Of a stretch of DNA of 44,760 nucleotides, positions 35,952 to 44,441 are shown piece after piece (within the stretch, counting starts at the first letter, position 1; the number at the start of each line of letters is the position of its first letter). The translations under genes were made by a program, and so were the position numbers. The notes under the pieces are model-generated. The model ran no database searches and was not told the DNA's origin. It saw only the letters and a list, made by a program, of their open reading frames with translations. This DNA is from an uncultured Lachnospiraceae bacterium (lineage in GTDB: Bacteria > Bacillota > Clostridia > Lachnospirales > Lachnospiraceae), in assembly GCA_900316165.1 (NCBI GenBank), contig ONBW01000015.1, forward strand, positions 1 through 44,760, given 5' to 3'.

Positions 35952-36040
35952 ATAAAAGGAATAGGTAGAATTCGCCATAATAAGAGCAAAATGATGGCGG
36001 AAAGTACTGAAAAAAGTTTTACTGGCCGGAGAGGAAGCAT

Positions 36041-37435
36041 ATGGAAAGCAGAATCGAGGAAGATACATTGAATAAAAGTGAAGCAAAAAAGCAAATGCTT
36101 CCACAAGAAGCAGATCAACAGAAAGTATATAAAGGCACAGAGCTGATATCTGCGAAGTATAAAGCTTCACTTTTAGAAAATAAGCTCACATCCATTGCTC
36201 TTTCAAGACTTACAATGGAGGGAGATACTCCGGTAGCTACGCTTTTTCCGTCAGAGATAAAGAAGCTTTTGGGGAGACAGTCAGATACAAATATCTATAA
36301 AAAGCTTATCAGTACAGCAAAGACTATGACAGGACATCAAATGGTCATAGAGGATGATAAGGGGAATTTTGAAGTTCTCGCTATGATTACGAATGCCAGA
36401 TACGAAAATGGCGTGTTTTCTGTCACTTTTAATAAAGTCATAGCTCCATATATCATTAATATCAAGGGCAATTATACCAGTTATTCACTGGCAAATGTCT
36501 TAAGATTCAAATGTGATTATTCATTCCGTATTTATGAGCTAATTAAATCAGAGGCCTGGCATTTAAAAAAAGGCGACATGAGTGACTATTATGTCAAGGA
36601 ATATGGTCTTTCTGAGCTTAAATGTATGATCGGAGTCGTGAATATGGACGAGGCGAAGGTCAAAAGAGCAAAACAGAATGGTGCCAGCTGGGATAAAATC
36701 GTAGAAATCGCAAATGAGAAATCGTTTAATGAGTGGGGAGATTTCAGACGGAGGGTTCTGGACAGAGCAAAAAAAGAACTTGCTGAACAGTGTGATGTAA
36801 AATTCGATTATGATCCGATAGCAGCTGGACGAGGCGGCAAAATTGTCGCAGTAAAGTTTATTATCAGGTGGAACAACCCTGGTGAGAAGGTTATTGAGGC
36901 TATCAGTGCAAAGAAAAAACAGGTTGAAGAAACAAACAACCAGTATGAACAGATGACTCTAACTAATCTTTCGGATCAGATGGAGGCATTAGTTGGACAT
37001 AATGGGCTTACAGAATCAGATATAAGAGCTTTCCTTAAAGAAGCGCTTCATGATGAGAACGAAGTTATCAGAGCAGTGGAAATGGCTGACAGGCAGACAG
37101 GACCATTGAATAATTATCCTGGTTGGATTATCTCATGTATCAGAGAACATTATGATGAATCAACTATGGTAATAGAAGGATCAAAGGAGAAGGGAGATAG
37201 AGTAGTAAAGGCAAATGAAATTTTAGCTTCAAATTCGGATGAAGAGACAAAGAAAATGTCAGCTAATTATTGGAATAAGGCTATGAGAAAACGTTCGGAT
37301 AATTTCAAAGAGTTTGAAGATTACCTAAAAAGCAGAGGAGTATCGATGGATATGTTCACTGATGGAAACGAGGACTACGAGTGTGGTGATAAATTCATGC
37401 AGTGGATAAAGACAGGTGAGACTGATCCGTTCTGA
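36041..37435 (+). CDS. Rep_3-type (RepB family) replication initiator
   Basis: This 464-residue initiator has an N-terminal Rep_3/RepB-like winged-helix pair: residues ~30-190 include SAKYKASLLENKLTSIALSR, LFPSEIKKLLGRQSDTNIYK, and SLANVLRFKCDYSFRIYELI before SEAWHLKKG. A second winged helix is likely around 190-290 (FRRRVLDRAKKELAEQCDVK). The C-terminal ~170 residues are longer than in most 300-350-residue RepB proteins and contain helical, acidic sequence of unknown role. GAGAGGAAG precedes the ATG. It should bind the iterons just upstream and open the origin. Its stop is only two bases from the end of a convergent gene. Confidence 0.9.
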   Translation: MESRIEEDTLNKSEAKKQMLPQEADQQKVYKGTELISAKYKASLLENKLTSIALSRLTMEGDTPVATLFPSEIKKLLGRQSDTNIYKKLISTAKTMTGHQMVIEDDKGNFEVLAMITNARYENGVFSVTFNKVIAPYIINIKGNYTSYSLANVLRFKCDYSFRIYELIKSEAWHLKKGDMSDYYVKEYGLSELKCMIGVVNMDEAKVKRAKQNGASWDKIVEIANEKSFNEWGDFRRRVLDRAKKELAEQCDVKFDYDPIAAGRGGKIVAVKFIIRWNNPGEKVIEAISAKKKQVEETNNQYEQMTLTNLSDQMEALVGHNGLTESDIRAFLKEALHDENEVIRAVEMADRQTGPLNNYPGWIISCIREHYDESTMVIEGSKEKGDRVVKANEILASNSDEETKKMSANYWNKAMRKRSDNFKEFEDYLKSRGVSMDMFTDGNEDYECGDKFMQWIKTGETDPF

Positions 37436-37437
37436 TA

Positions 37438-38049
37438 TCAGATCAGTTCATCAAGTGTCTTTCCGTATGAAGGCAGGAATTCATCTATAAAATCCTTAAG
37501 CTCAGGGAGTTCATCACAGAGTGAATTTATTTTTGCACCGGTAGAAATCTTTGCAGTTTTAAATTCGCTATTTCCGGCTTTTTCTTCTTCGATACATTTG
37601 ATGTAAGCTGAAAGTTTGTCAGCAGCTTTTACGAGACGACGCATATAAATTTCGTTTTCATCGCTTTCGACAGGCGCTTCCTCACAAACTATTGGTCTAT
37701 AGCATTCACGTAAGTCGGCAGGAAGCTTATTTATAAGTGTAAGCTCAGCCTTGTGCTCCATGGATTTGTAAGCGGTTTTTAAATCATCATTTGCGTACTT
37801 GACTGGGGTAGGCATATCACCGGTTATGATCTCTGAAGCATCATGATAGATGCCAATCAGAGCGGCCTTTTCAGCATTCAGGTGTTTGCCATATCTGGTA
37901 TTACCTATTACGCAAAGGGCATGAGCGATAACAGCTACTTCAAGGGAGTGTTCACTTAAAGATTCTCCACGGGCAGAGTGCATTAAGGCCCAGCGCTCTA
38001 TGTATTTCATCCTGTCTATTGCTGCAAAAAAAGTACTGTTTGTAACCAT
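37438..38049 (-). CDS. YfbR-like HD-domain 5'-deoxynucleotidase
   Basis: This 203-residue HD-superfamily phosphohydrolase is similar to YfbR, which dephosphorylates deoxynucleoside monophosphates. Metal residues are visible in SLSEHSLEVAVIAHAL (first His), IGIYHDASEIITGDMPTPVK (HD pair) and LVKAADKLSAYIKCIEEEK (last Asp). Length matches (about 195-205). It is encoded alone, convergent with rep. It may adjust nucleotide pools for the replicon; a role beyond general metabolism is speculation. Confidence 0.88.
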   Translation of the reverse strand: MVTNSTFFAAIDRMKYIERWALMHSARGESLSEHSLEVAVIAHALCVIGNTRYGKHLNAEKAALIGIYHDASEIITGDMPTPVKYANDDLKTAYKSMEHKAELTLINKLPADLRECYRPIVCEEAPVESDENEIYMRRLVKAADKLSAYIKCIEEEKAGNSEFKTAKISTGAKINSLCDELPELKDFIDEFLPSYGKTLDELI

Positions 38050-38175
38050 AGTAACCTCCGTCAGTTAAAAGTATGTATCAGCTTACAACAGAAATTAATT
38101 TTTTTCAACTGTACAAAGGCTATGAAGATGCGTTATAATATATAGAATTGTAAAAAGAACAGGATGGGAGCTCTT

Positions 38176-39723
38176 ATGACAGAAAAAACAGAGCTGATAC
38201 ACGATTTAAGTGTAATCGGACACCTTTCTAAGAAAATAGATTTGAGCGATAAAGAGCAGGTCAGGGCAATTCTTGTATTACAACGGGACGATGGCCTCTT
38301 CAAGACCAATTTTGGAAAGCGTTTTATTGCAAGGCTTATTGATTATTTTACAGATAAACCGGCGAAGGATACATGTATTTTTACAGGGAAAAAGCTTAAC
38401 AGCCTATTTCCTGTATCAGAAGATTTTCTTGATATCATCTACAGCTCACCGGAAAAAGCTGCAGATATACTCCTTAACTCAAAGACAGGGACTAAAAGGA
38501 CTAACCAGATAGAAAAACCTGAAGAGCCTGTAAAAGAGCTGGAACTGGAAAATCCAGAGCCTGTAAAGGATGTTAATCCGGTAAAAGAGTCATCAACTGA
38601 AAAAGATATTGAAAACGAGGAGGAATTGATCAAAAAGTCCCCGTATATTCTTGAGGAGCTTAGATATAGGCAGAGAGAGGCAGCAGCTGAGGAAGAAAAC
38701 AGGAATGCGATAAGAGAGCAGGAGGAGTTAAGGAAAGCTGAAAAGAATTTAGAAAAAGAAGAAGCTCCGTATAAAGCAGTCCGTGAAAAAGCAAAGCAGG
38801 CAGCTGATGTTGCAACAAGTGCAGCAAATGATGCAAAGGATAAAGCTCATGAATTTTCCGGTGCACAAAATGGAGAAGGTAACAGTGTCCTGGATCTGTT
38901 TAAAGATATAAAAAAGCCATGGATATATAGTAAGATTTACGCTATTCTTTTTGTGATATTCCTTCTGAGCGGATACTGGTTTATTATGACAAGAGGAGCC
39001 GGTGCTGTACCGTTTGAGATGGTAATCGGAGCAGGACTAGCTCCAGTGGCTGTCATTTTATTTTTTGATGAACTGATGGAGATTTATGAGAAGTCTGAAT
39101 CGTTTAAGACGACTTTGATGCTCTCGGGAATCGGTGCTCTTATGTCGCTGTTCTTTTCATGGGCGACTGGAAGCATTTTTTCAGGAATTCCGGCCATACA
39201 CGTGTTTTTGAGGGCTCTTATAGAAGGAGCTGTATGTATGCTGACACTTCTGGGAATAGTGATGCAGCATATCAGAAAAACAGGGAAAAATCTGACTATG
39301 CTTCAGGGAATATACTATGGCAGCTGCTTTGGCGTAGGATTCGCATTCTACGAGGTCTGCGACGGGGCACTTTCACAGTATTTCTCAGACTTAAGACCCG
39401 GAGTATTTATGTGGCATCTGATTACACAGTCCACAATGGCCGTTGGAGGACGTATAGTCTGGTGCGCAGTCATAGGCGGAGCATTTTCAGTAATCATTAA
39501 GAAGGCTGACGTCATAAGAAGTCAGGAGTTTTTAAAAATGAGCCTATTGGCGTTTATTTTTCCATTCGTAATGCAGATATGCTGGGATGCTGGTTTTATG
39601 AATTTTGGACTCTACGGAGTTTCTATAAAGAATATATTTCTAATGATTGTTGATCTGATGGTACTGAATCTGTTCCTGCACCGCGGGATCAGAGAGGCAC
39701 GGAAGGAGAAAATAGATGTATAA
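38176..39723 (+). CDS. PrsW-like multi-pass membrane protein with degenerate active site
   Basis: This 515-residue protein has a soluble N-terminal region (about 1-105), a long Glu/Lys-rich coil (105-250) and a membrane domain with about eight helices. The membrane part resembles the PrsW (RseP-unrelated) intramembrane protease fold: RALIEGAVCML, GSCFGVGFAFYE, GGRIVWCAVIGGAF and PFVMQICWDAGF align with its four motif regions. The metal ligands usually found (EE pair, two His) are mostly replaced by Ile/Gly, Arg and Gln; only one Glu in each of the first two regions remains. The ATG at 38176 has GGGAG six bases upstream; an in-frame ATG at 38164 is weaker. The downstream DUF815 gene overlaps by eight bases. 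Confidence 0.65.
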   Translation: MTEKTELIHDLSVIGHLSKKIDLSDKEQVRAILVLQRDDGLFKTNFGKRFIARLIDYFTDKPAKDTCIFTGKKLNSLFPVSEDFLDIIYSSPEKAADILLNSKTGTKRTNQIEKPEEPVKELELENPEPVKDVNPVKESSTEKDIENEEELIKKSPYILEELRYRQREAAAEEENRNAIREQEELRKAEKNLEKEEAPYKAVREKAKQAADVATSAANDAKDKAHEFSGAQNGEGNSVLDLFKDIKKPWIYSKIYAILFVIFLLSGYWFIMTRGAGAVPFEMVIGAGLAPVAVILFFDELMEIYEKSESFKTTLMLSGIGALMSLFFSWATGSIFSGIPAIHVFLRALIEGAVCMLTLLGIVMQHIRKTGKNLTMLQGIYYGSCFGVGFAFYEVCDGALSQYFSDLRPGVFMWHLITQSTMAVGGRIVWCAVIGGAFSVIIKKADVIRSQEFLKMSLLAFIFPFVMQICWDAGFMNFGLYGVSIKNIFLMIVDLMVLNLFLHRGIREARKEKIDV

Positions 39724-41023
39724 AGAAATCGCAAAATTTATCTCATATGGTAATATCCCAGAGGATTCGATCCTTTACAAACTTGGAGATATTTTCAGGC
39801 AGTTTGATGATGGAGATGTCTCTAATGCAGTACTTACCAGGGAGATTTACGAGCAGGTTCACAGGCTTTTGGCTCTTGCCACAGATTATGGCTTTGACGG
39901 TAACCTCTGGCAGAACTATCTGACTTTTCTTCTGATAACTGATGAGAATCCGTTTTCTATTACCTGTGAGAAGGTCGGTGCAAATGACGGCTCTGTGAAT
40001 GAATTTGCAAAAAATGATTTCAGAGCTGCAATGAATCTGTTTCATTTTGACTTCTCTGCGATTGAAAAAGCACTCGGAATCAATGTTTTTACGGTTCTTA
40101 CTCATTACAAGGCAGTCGTAAAGAAGGATCTGATGTACAACCATGCTGTCTCAGAAAAGGTTCGTTCTCTTTCAGAGAAGCTGGCTAATGCAGGTGATGA
40201 AAACCGGTTCTTCGATATAATGACAGATTTCTATAAAGCCTATGGTGTAGGAATGTTCGGACTCAATAAGGCTTTCAGGATTTCAGATACTGACGATAAG
40301 GTTGTATTTCACCCTATCAATAACATGGATGTCGTACACTTATCAGACTTAGTCGGCTACGAGGAGCAGAAGAAGCAGCTTGTAGAAAATACCGAGGCCT
40401 TTGTAGAGGGCAGAGGAGCTAACAACTGTCTTCTCTATGGAGATTCAGGTACAGGAAAATCGACAAGTATAAAGGCTATTGTTAATGAATACTATGATAA
40501 GGGCCTTCGTATGATAGAAATCTACAAGCACCAGATGAAGGATATCAGTACTGTAATCTCTATGATAAAGAACCGTAATTACAGGTTTATCATTTATATG
40601 GATGACCTTTCATTTGAGAACTTTGAGATCGAGTATAAGTACCTGAAAGCTGTAATAGAGGGTGGTGTTGAGACAAAGCCGGATAATGTCCTTATCTACG
40701 CCACAAGCAACAGACGTCACCTGATTAAGGAGGACTGGGCTGACAGGGATGATATGGAGAGCAGCGCAGGCATCCACAGAAGTGATACGGTGGAGGAAAA
40801 GCTTTCACTTGTGAACCGCTTCGGATGTCAGATCAACTATTCAAAGCCTGATCAGAAGGAATTCTTCACGATAGTAAAGGAACTTGCACACAGATGTCAG
40901 ATTCCTATGAGTGATGAGGAGCTTGAAAAGGAAGCAAATATCTGGGAACTCCGCCATAACGGTATGTCAGGCCGTTCGGCACAGCAGTTAATTAATCACC
41001 TTAAAGGTCTGACTCTAAAGTGA
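39716..41023 (+). CDS. DUF815-type AAA ATPase
   Basis: This 435-residue P-loop ATPase is of the DUF815 family. The N-terminal ~200 residues are helical. The ATPase part has CLLYGDSGTGKSTSIKAIV (Walker A), RFIIYMDDLSFE (Walker B) and YATSNRRHLIKEDWADRDD, followed by DTVEEKLSLVNRFG, all standard for the family. Function is unknown, though members often accompany membrane or replication-linked genes. Its start overlaps the end of the PrsW-like gene, so the two are translationally coupled. Confidence 0.88.
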   Translation: MYKEIAKFISYGNIPEDSILYKLGDIFRQFDDGDVSNAVLTREIYEQVHRLLALATDYGFDGNLWQNYLTFLLITDENPFSITCEKVGANDGSVNEFAKNDFRAAMNLFHFDFSAIEKALGINVFTVLTHYKAVVKKDLMYNHAVSEKVRSLSEKLANAGDENRFFDIMTDFYKAYGVGMFGLNKAFRISDTDDKVVFHPINNMDVVHLSDLVGYEEQKKQLVENTEAFVEGRGANNCLLYGDSGTGKSTSIKAIVNEYYDKGLRMIEIYKHQMKDISTVISMIKNRNYRFIIYMDDLSFENFEIEYKYLKAVIEGGVETKPDNVLIYATSNRRHLIKEDWADRDDMESSAGIHRSDTVEEKLSLVNRFGCQINYSKPDQKEFFTIVKELAHRCQIPMSDEELEKEANIWELRHNGMSGRSAQQLINHLKGLTLK

Positions 41024-41060
41024 TTTTTGTGTTAAAATATTTTAAAAAGGTGAAGCGCTT

Positions 41061-41255
41061 ATGAATACTGTAACTCTTATCTGTCAGGGATGCGGAAGAC
41101 CTTTTGAGATCGCTCAGGTAGACTATGACAGAATGTTAAATGAATCAATGCAGGCGCCCAGGTTCTGCTCTACACAGTGTGCTTTCCACGGCTGGGATCC
41201 ACAGGCGGTGTGGTTTGGCAGATACAGGAGAAGCTTAGAAGGGCAGAAAAATTGA
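41061..41255 (+). CDS. Small zinc-ribbon protein
   Basis: This 64-residue protein has two Cys pairs, TLICQGCGRPFEI (CxxC) and RFCSTQCAFHG (CxxxC), forming a treble-clef or zinc-ribbon. AAAAGGTGAAGCGCTT precedes the ATG. It lies between the DUF815 ATPase and an exonuclease on the same strand, four bases before the latter. Likely nucleic-acid or protein binding; no specific role is recognised. Confidence 0.75.
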   Translation: MNTVTLICQGCGRPFEIAQVDYDRMLNESMQAPRFCSTQCAFHGWDPQAVWFGRYRRSLEGQKN

Positions 41256-41259
41256 TCTG

Positions 41260-41955
41260 ATGGACAAAGTAAATGATAACAGATATGTCTTTGTGGATTT
41301 TGAGATGCAGCCGGTAGATCACAGGGATCATCCGGACGAATGGAGCATAGCCAGGCATGAGATTATTGAATTTGGTGCTGTGATGCTTGATAAAAATCTC
41401 AAAGAGATATCAGAATTTCAAAGTTATGTAAAGCCTAGATATTCCGAGAAAATCCAGGAGACTGTCGAAGCCATGACTGGAATTACAGCAGAGACTGTAA
41501 GTGATGCAGCCGATTTTTCGGAAGTCTTTAACAAATTTGTCAAATGGTGTTCATCTGACGGATTGACTTACTGTGTATATGCCTGGAGTGGCGCAGATAA
41601 AGGCCAGCTGGTACATGAGATAGCGCTAAAACAGATTGAAAAAACGCCGGAAGTAAACTATATGCTTTCTCACTGGTTTGATTTCCAGAAGATTTTTACG
41701 AAAACCATAGGTAGAAGGCTTGCGGTATCACTTGATAAGGCAGTAGAAGCCTGTGGACTCGATTTTGAGGGACAGATGCATGATGCCTTATGGGATGCAA
41801 GGAATACTTCAAATCTTTTCAGATTAACCTCAGATAGGGACAGCTTTAAAAAACGTATCCCAGGGATAAAAAGGGAGCTTGATTCCAAAGAGCATTTTAC
41901 TACGTCTCTTGGTGATCTCGTGGATATGAGCGGTTTTAATCTCCCTAAACAGTGA
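41260..41955 (+). CDS. DEDDh 3'-5' exonuclease (DnaQ-like)
   Basis: This 231-residue DnaQ-like exonuclease has Exo I VFVDFEMQPV (DxE), a central YAWSGADKGQLVHE (Exo II Asp) and HDALWDARNTSNLFRLTSD (Exo III HxxxxD). The architecture matches stand-alone RNase/DNase members such as the KapD/inhibitor-of-KinA type. It is the last gene of the 38.2-42.0 kb cluster. The substrate (RNA or DNA) is unknown. Confidence 0.87.
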   Translation: MDKVNDNRYVFVDFEMQPVDHRDHPDEWSIARHEIIEFGAVMLDKNLKEISEFQSYVKPRYSEKIQETVEAMTGITAETVSDAADFSEVFNKFVKWCSSDGLTYCVYAWSGADKGQLVHEIALKQIEKTPEVNYMLSHWFDFQKIFTKTIGRRLAVSLDKAVEACGLDFEGQMHDALWDARNTSNLFRLTSDRDSFKKRIPGIKRELDSKEHFTTSLGDLVDMSGFNLPKQ

Positions 41956-41963
41956 GAACCATA

Positions 41964-42019
41964 AGAATAAGCATATATTTTATACTAATAATTATTGGTA
42001 TAAAATATATGCTTATTCT
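41964..42019. repeat. Perfect 22-bp inverted repeat with 12-base loop
   Basis: The arms 41964-41985 and 41998-42019 are exact complements (starting AGAATAAGCATATATTTT) around TAATAATTATTG. It sits ten bases after the exonuclease stop and 45 bases before the GH94-like gene. There is no poly-T tail and the stem is AT-rich, so it is not a classic terminator. It could be an mRNA stabilising hairpin, an operator or a cruciform site. Confidence 0.85.
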
Positions 42020-42064
42020 ATATAAATACACATACAAATACATATAATTATAAAAGGAGAAAAA

Positions 42065-43753
42065 ATGGAGTACGGTTATTTTGATGACAAAACAAGAGAA
42101 TATGTGATCACAAATCCAAGAACGCCTGAGTCTTGGAGAAATTTTTTCGGAAATGAGAAATACAGTGTTGAGATTACAAACAATGCTGGTGGAAAGAGTC
42201 ACTGTGCAGGCAGCTGTCCTATAAGCGACAGGTATGTTTATATCAGAGATGATGATGACAGGGATTTCTGGTCAGCATCCTGGCAGCCTGTTGGAAAGGA
42301 CTTAAAGGACTACCACAGCATCTGCCGCCATGGTCTTGGATATACAAAGTTCTATGCTTCCTACACTGGAATCCATTCAGAGGTACTCTGCTATGTACCT
42401 GTCGGTTGTGATTATGAGGTGTGGGCTGTTAATGTGGAGAATCATTCTAAGAGACCGAGAAACCTTACAGTTACGGGCTTTTTATCCTTCCCTGTAAATG
42501 ATTCAGATCTTCTCTATACAAGTCGTACTCTTTATCAGAATAATAAGCTTAAAAGCCAGATCTATTCAAACCTTTCGGCAGATACAAACAGATATGACGG
42601 GAAGAGGCTTATTGAAAGGTTTTTAGGACTTTCAGGCAGTGAGGTCTCGTCTTACTGTGGAGACTGGGATTCATTCTTCGGAGAGTACAGAGATTTTTCA
42701 AATCCTGTTGGAATAGAAAATGGAGACTTGGGAGATGAGCTTTCATATGCAGCAAAGAGTATTGGAGCAATTTCTTTTAAGATAACACTTGAACCGGGAG
42801 AAAATACTACAGTCTGCTTTACAGCAGGTTTAAAATCGGACAGTGAATCCACAGAGATTATCAGACATTATGAGGTGCACACAAGGGAGACTGTAACAAA
42901 GGAACTAAAGGAAATCAAGAGATTCTGGAATGATAAATTCTCTTCGTTTGATGTCCATTCACCTTCAGCCGGGTTCAATCGCATGGTAAATGTCTGCAAT
43001 ATGTATGAGGCAGTTACTCTTGGAGAGATCGGTGATTTTTCACAGATGATCCCTGAGATAACAGAACTTAAGGACGGTAAATGGTATTCAAAAGAGTTAG
43101 AGGATCATATAGATGGCTATTCAGAAGACAGAGGTAAAAATTACCTTAAATCTGTTCTCGAAAACCGCAATACTGCATTTGGAATCTGCAGCCTTGATAC
43201 GCCGATAGGAGCAGATAGTGAAGAGCCGGAAGCGTATCTGAATGCGGGACTCCTTCAGAACGGCGGTATTTTTTCAGCAGATCAGGCTGGCTATATCCTT
43301 GCAGCTGCACTACTCGGTGATGGTGACAATGCTTATATGATCTTCGATGAGAGTTCACCAGTATCACAGAACAGAAAGGCTGATGTAAGAAGGGTTGAGC
43401 CTTATGTGTATTGTGAGCATACAGAGGGAAAGTATTCACCGTTCTTTGGAAGAAGCCATGGAAAGTGGGACGCCAAGGCTGCTGTTGCTGTAGAGACGGC
43501 CTGCATTGAGGGCATCTGTGGTATAAGACCTGGTAAGGACTGCCTCTATATAAGTCCTTCTATACCTTCAGAATGGACAGAGCTTGACATTCATCTGTTA
43601 TATAAGAATCATGACCTGTTCATAAAAGTTGACAACCACGATCATAAGAGCTCAGGCGTTTCAAAGATGACACTGAATGGAAACGATGTCGACAGTTGCT
43701 GCATTTCTGATTCTGAAATGACGGAGAACTGCGATATTAAAATATATTTATAA
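42065..43753 (+). CDS. GH94-like phosphorylase homologue lacking the catalytic core
   Basis: This 562-residue protein is built like cellobiose/chitobiose phosphorylases (GH94, about 800 residues) but is missing the centre. Residues 1-290 match the N-terminal beta-sandwich (TRFYASY-like GLGYTKFYASYTGIHSEVLC), 300-330 the first barrel helix (NRMVNVCNMYEAVTLGEIGD), and 355-520 the last part of the barrel and C-terminal domain (RRVEPYVYCEHTEGKYSPFF, CGIRPGKDCLYISPSIPSEW). The RDSNQD-type motif carrying the catalytic Asp, and about 200 following residues, are absent. The frame is intact with GGAG before the ATG, so it looks expressed but inactive as a phosphorylase. Confidence 0.78.
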   Translation: MEYGYFDDKTREYVITNPRTPESWRNFFGNEKYSVEITNNAGGKSHCAGSCPISDRYVYIRDDDDRDFWSASWQPVGKDLKDYHSICRHGLGYTKFYASYTGIHSEVLCYVPVGCDYEVWAVNVENHSKRPRNLTVTGFLSFPVNDSDLLYTSRTLYQNNKLKSQIYSNLSADTNRYDGKRLIERFLGLSGSEVSSYCGDWDSFFGEYRDFSNPVGIENGDLGDELSYAAKSIGAISFKITLEPGENTTVCFTAGLKSDSESTEIIRHYEVHTRETVTKELKEIKRFWNDKFSSFDVHSPSAGFNRMVNVCNMYEAVTLGEIGDFSQMIPEITELKDGKWYSKELEDHIDGYSEDRGKNYLKSVLENRNTAFGICSLDTPIGADSEEPEAYLNAGLLQNGGIFSADQAGYILAAALLGDGDNAYMIFDESSPVSQNRKADVRRVEPYVYCEHTEGKYSPFFGRSHGKWDAKAAVAVETACIEGICGIRPGKDCLYISPSIPSEWTELDIHLLYKNHDLFIKVDNHDHKSSGVSKMTLNGNDVDSCCISDSEMTENCDIKIYL

Positions 43754-43761
43754 ACTCAAGG

Positions 43762-43790
43762 TTGATAAAATCAAAGAGATTTATTATAAT
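43762..43790 (+). promoter_or_regulatory. Promoter of the PilZ gene
   Basis: TTGATA (43762-43767), a 17-base spacer and a perfect TATAAT (43785-43790) precede the PilZ-domain gene. AAAGGAG supplies the ribosome site. Confidence 0.75.
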
Positions 43791-43830
43791 CTAGGTGTAA
43801 TTTTTTAAAAGAGAACAAAGGAGTAGGCAA

Positions 43831-44436
43831 ATGCTTTCAGATAAACTAGAAGAGGGCATGGAAGTAATCCTGGATTATAAGACTGCTGATGCGGGAAAGG
43901 TTTACATCTCATCAGTATTACTGAAAGAGGGCAGCCTTATTGCATTAAAGCCATGTTATGATGATAAAGGAAATATCGAGGACTTCAGTGAGGGCGATGT
44001 GAGCCTGTCTATTAAAGGCTCAAACACAGTAATCTCTAATCTTAAGATTGTTCCTGTGCTCTATCACGGAGAGAAGATTTATCTGACCTATGGTAACAGA
44101 GATGATAATGACGATCAGACATATCACCGTGCCTCTGTCAGATATCCGGTTAATGCCGACTGCAAGGCAAATGACAGGGAAGCAAAGCTTATAGATGTTT
44201 CAGATCATGGATTTGGTATTATCTTAAACCATAAGTATAAGAATGGTCTTTGGGTTGAGCTCAAATACAGAGAAGTAAAAGTCATGGGCAAAATAATGCA
44301 GTCAAAGGAAGTAGGAATAGATACATACTTCTATGGCTGCAAAGCAGATGATGCTGATATCAGTGGTCCTTTTGAACGCCTTATCATGCGCCAGAAGGAA
44401 GAGTTTGAGGATAAATTAAACGAGGATGAGAAATAA
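43831..44436 (+). CDS. PilZ-domain protein (c-di-GMP binding)
   Basis: This 201-residue YcgR-like protein has an N-terminal beta barrel (about 1-85) and a C-terminal PilZ domain. The c-di-GMP motifs are intact: HRASVRYPV (RxxxR) at about 90-98 and LIDVSDHGFGIIL (D/NxSxxG). It ends in an acidic helix. As a single-gene transcript with its own promoter and terminator, it likely couples c-di-GMP to motility or exopolysaccharide. The target is unknown. Confidence 0.9.
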   Translation: MLSDKLEEGMEVILDYKTADAGKVYISSVLLKEGSLIALKPCYDDKGNIEDFSEGDVSLSIKGSNTVISNLKIVPVLYHGEKIYLTYGNRDDNDDQTYHRASVRYPVNADCKANDREAKLIDVSDHGFGIILNHKYKNGLWVELKYREVKVMGKIMQSKEVGIDTYFYGCKADDADISGPFERLIMRQKEEFEDKLNEDEK

Positions 44437-44441
44437 GGAGA

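Larger units (their letters stand above)
35546..36008. repeat. Iteron array, putative replication origin
   Basis: The 15-mer ATGGC-N6-TACT recurs with one or two changes. Plus-strand copies start at 35546, 35590 (degenerate), 35612, 35643, 35665, 35909, 35932 (degenerate) and 35994. Minus-strand copies lie at 35718-35732, 35739-35753, 35781-35795, 35802-35816, 35833-35847, 35878-35892 and 35964-35978. Examples are ATGGCAAAAAATACT, ATGGCATAAAATACT and ATGGCGGAAAGTACT. Most start-to-start distances are near multiples of 10.5 bp (21, 22, 31, 42, 53), so sites face one side of the helix. A left plus-oriented block and a right minus-oriented block flank an AT-rich gap (35680-35717). The array lies directly before the Rep gene. 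Confidence 0.88.

Noticed and set aside
36022-36036. Possible further iteron (CTGGC...) just before the rep start
   Set aside because: Only the first five bases match, the TACT half is absent, and it overlaps the ribosome site.
37425-37450. CTGATATCAG palindrome between the rep and YfbR stops as a terminator
   Set aside because: The stem is too short and AT-rich, with no T-run on either strand; it falls out of two adjacent stop codons.
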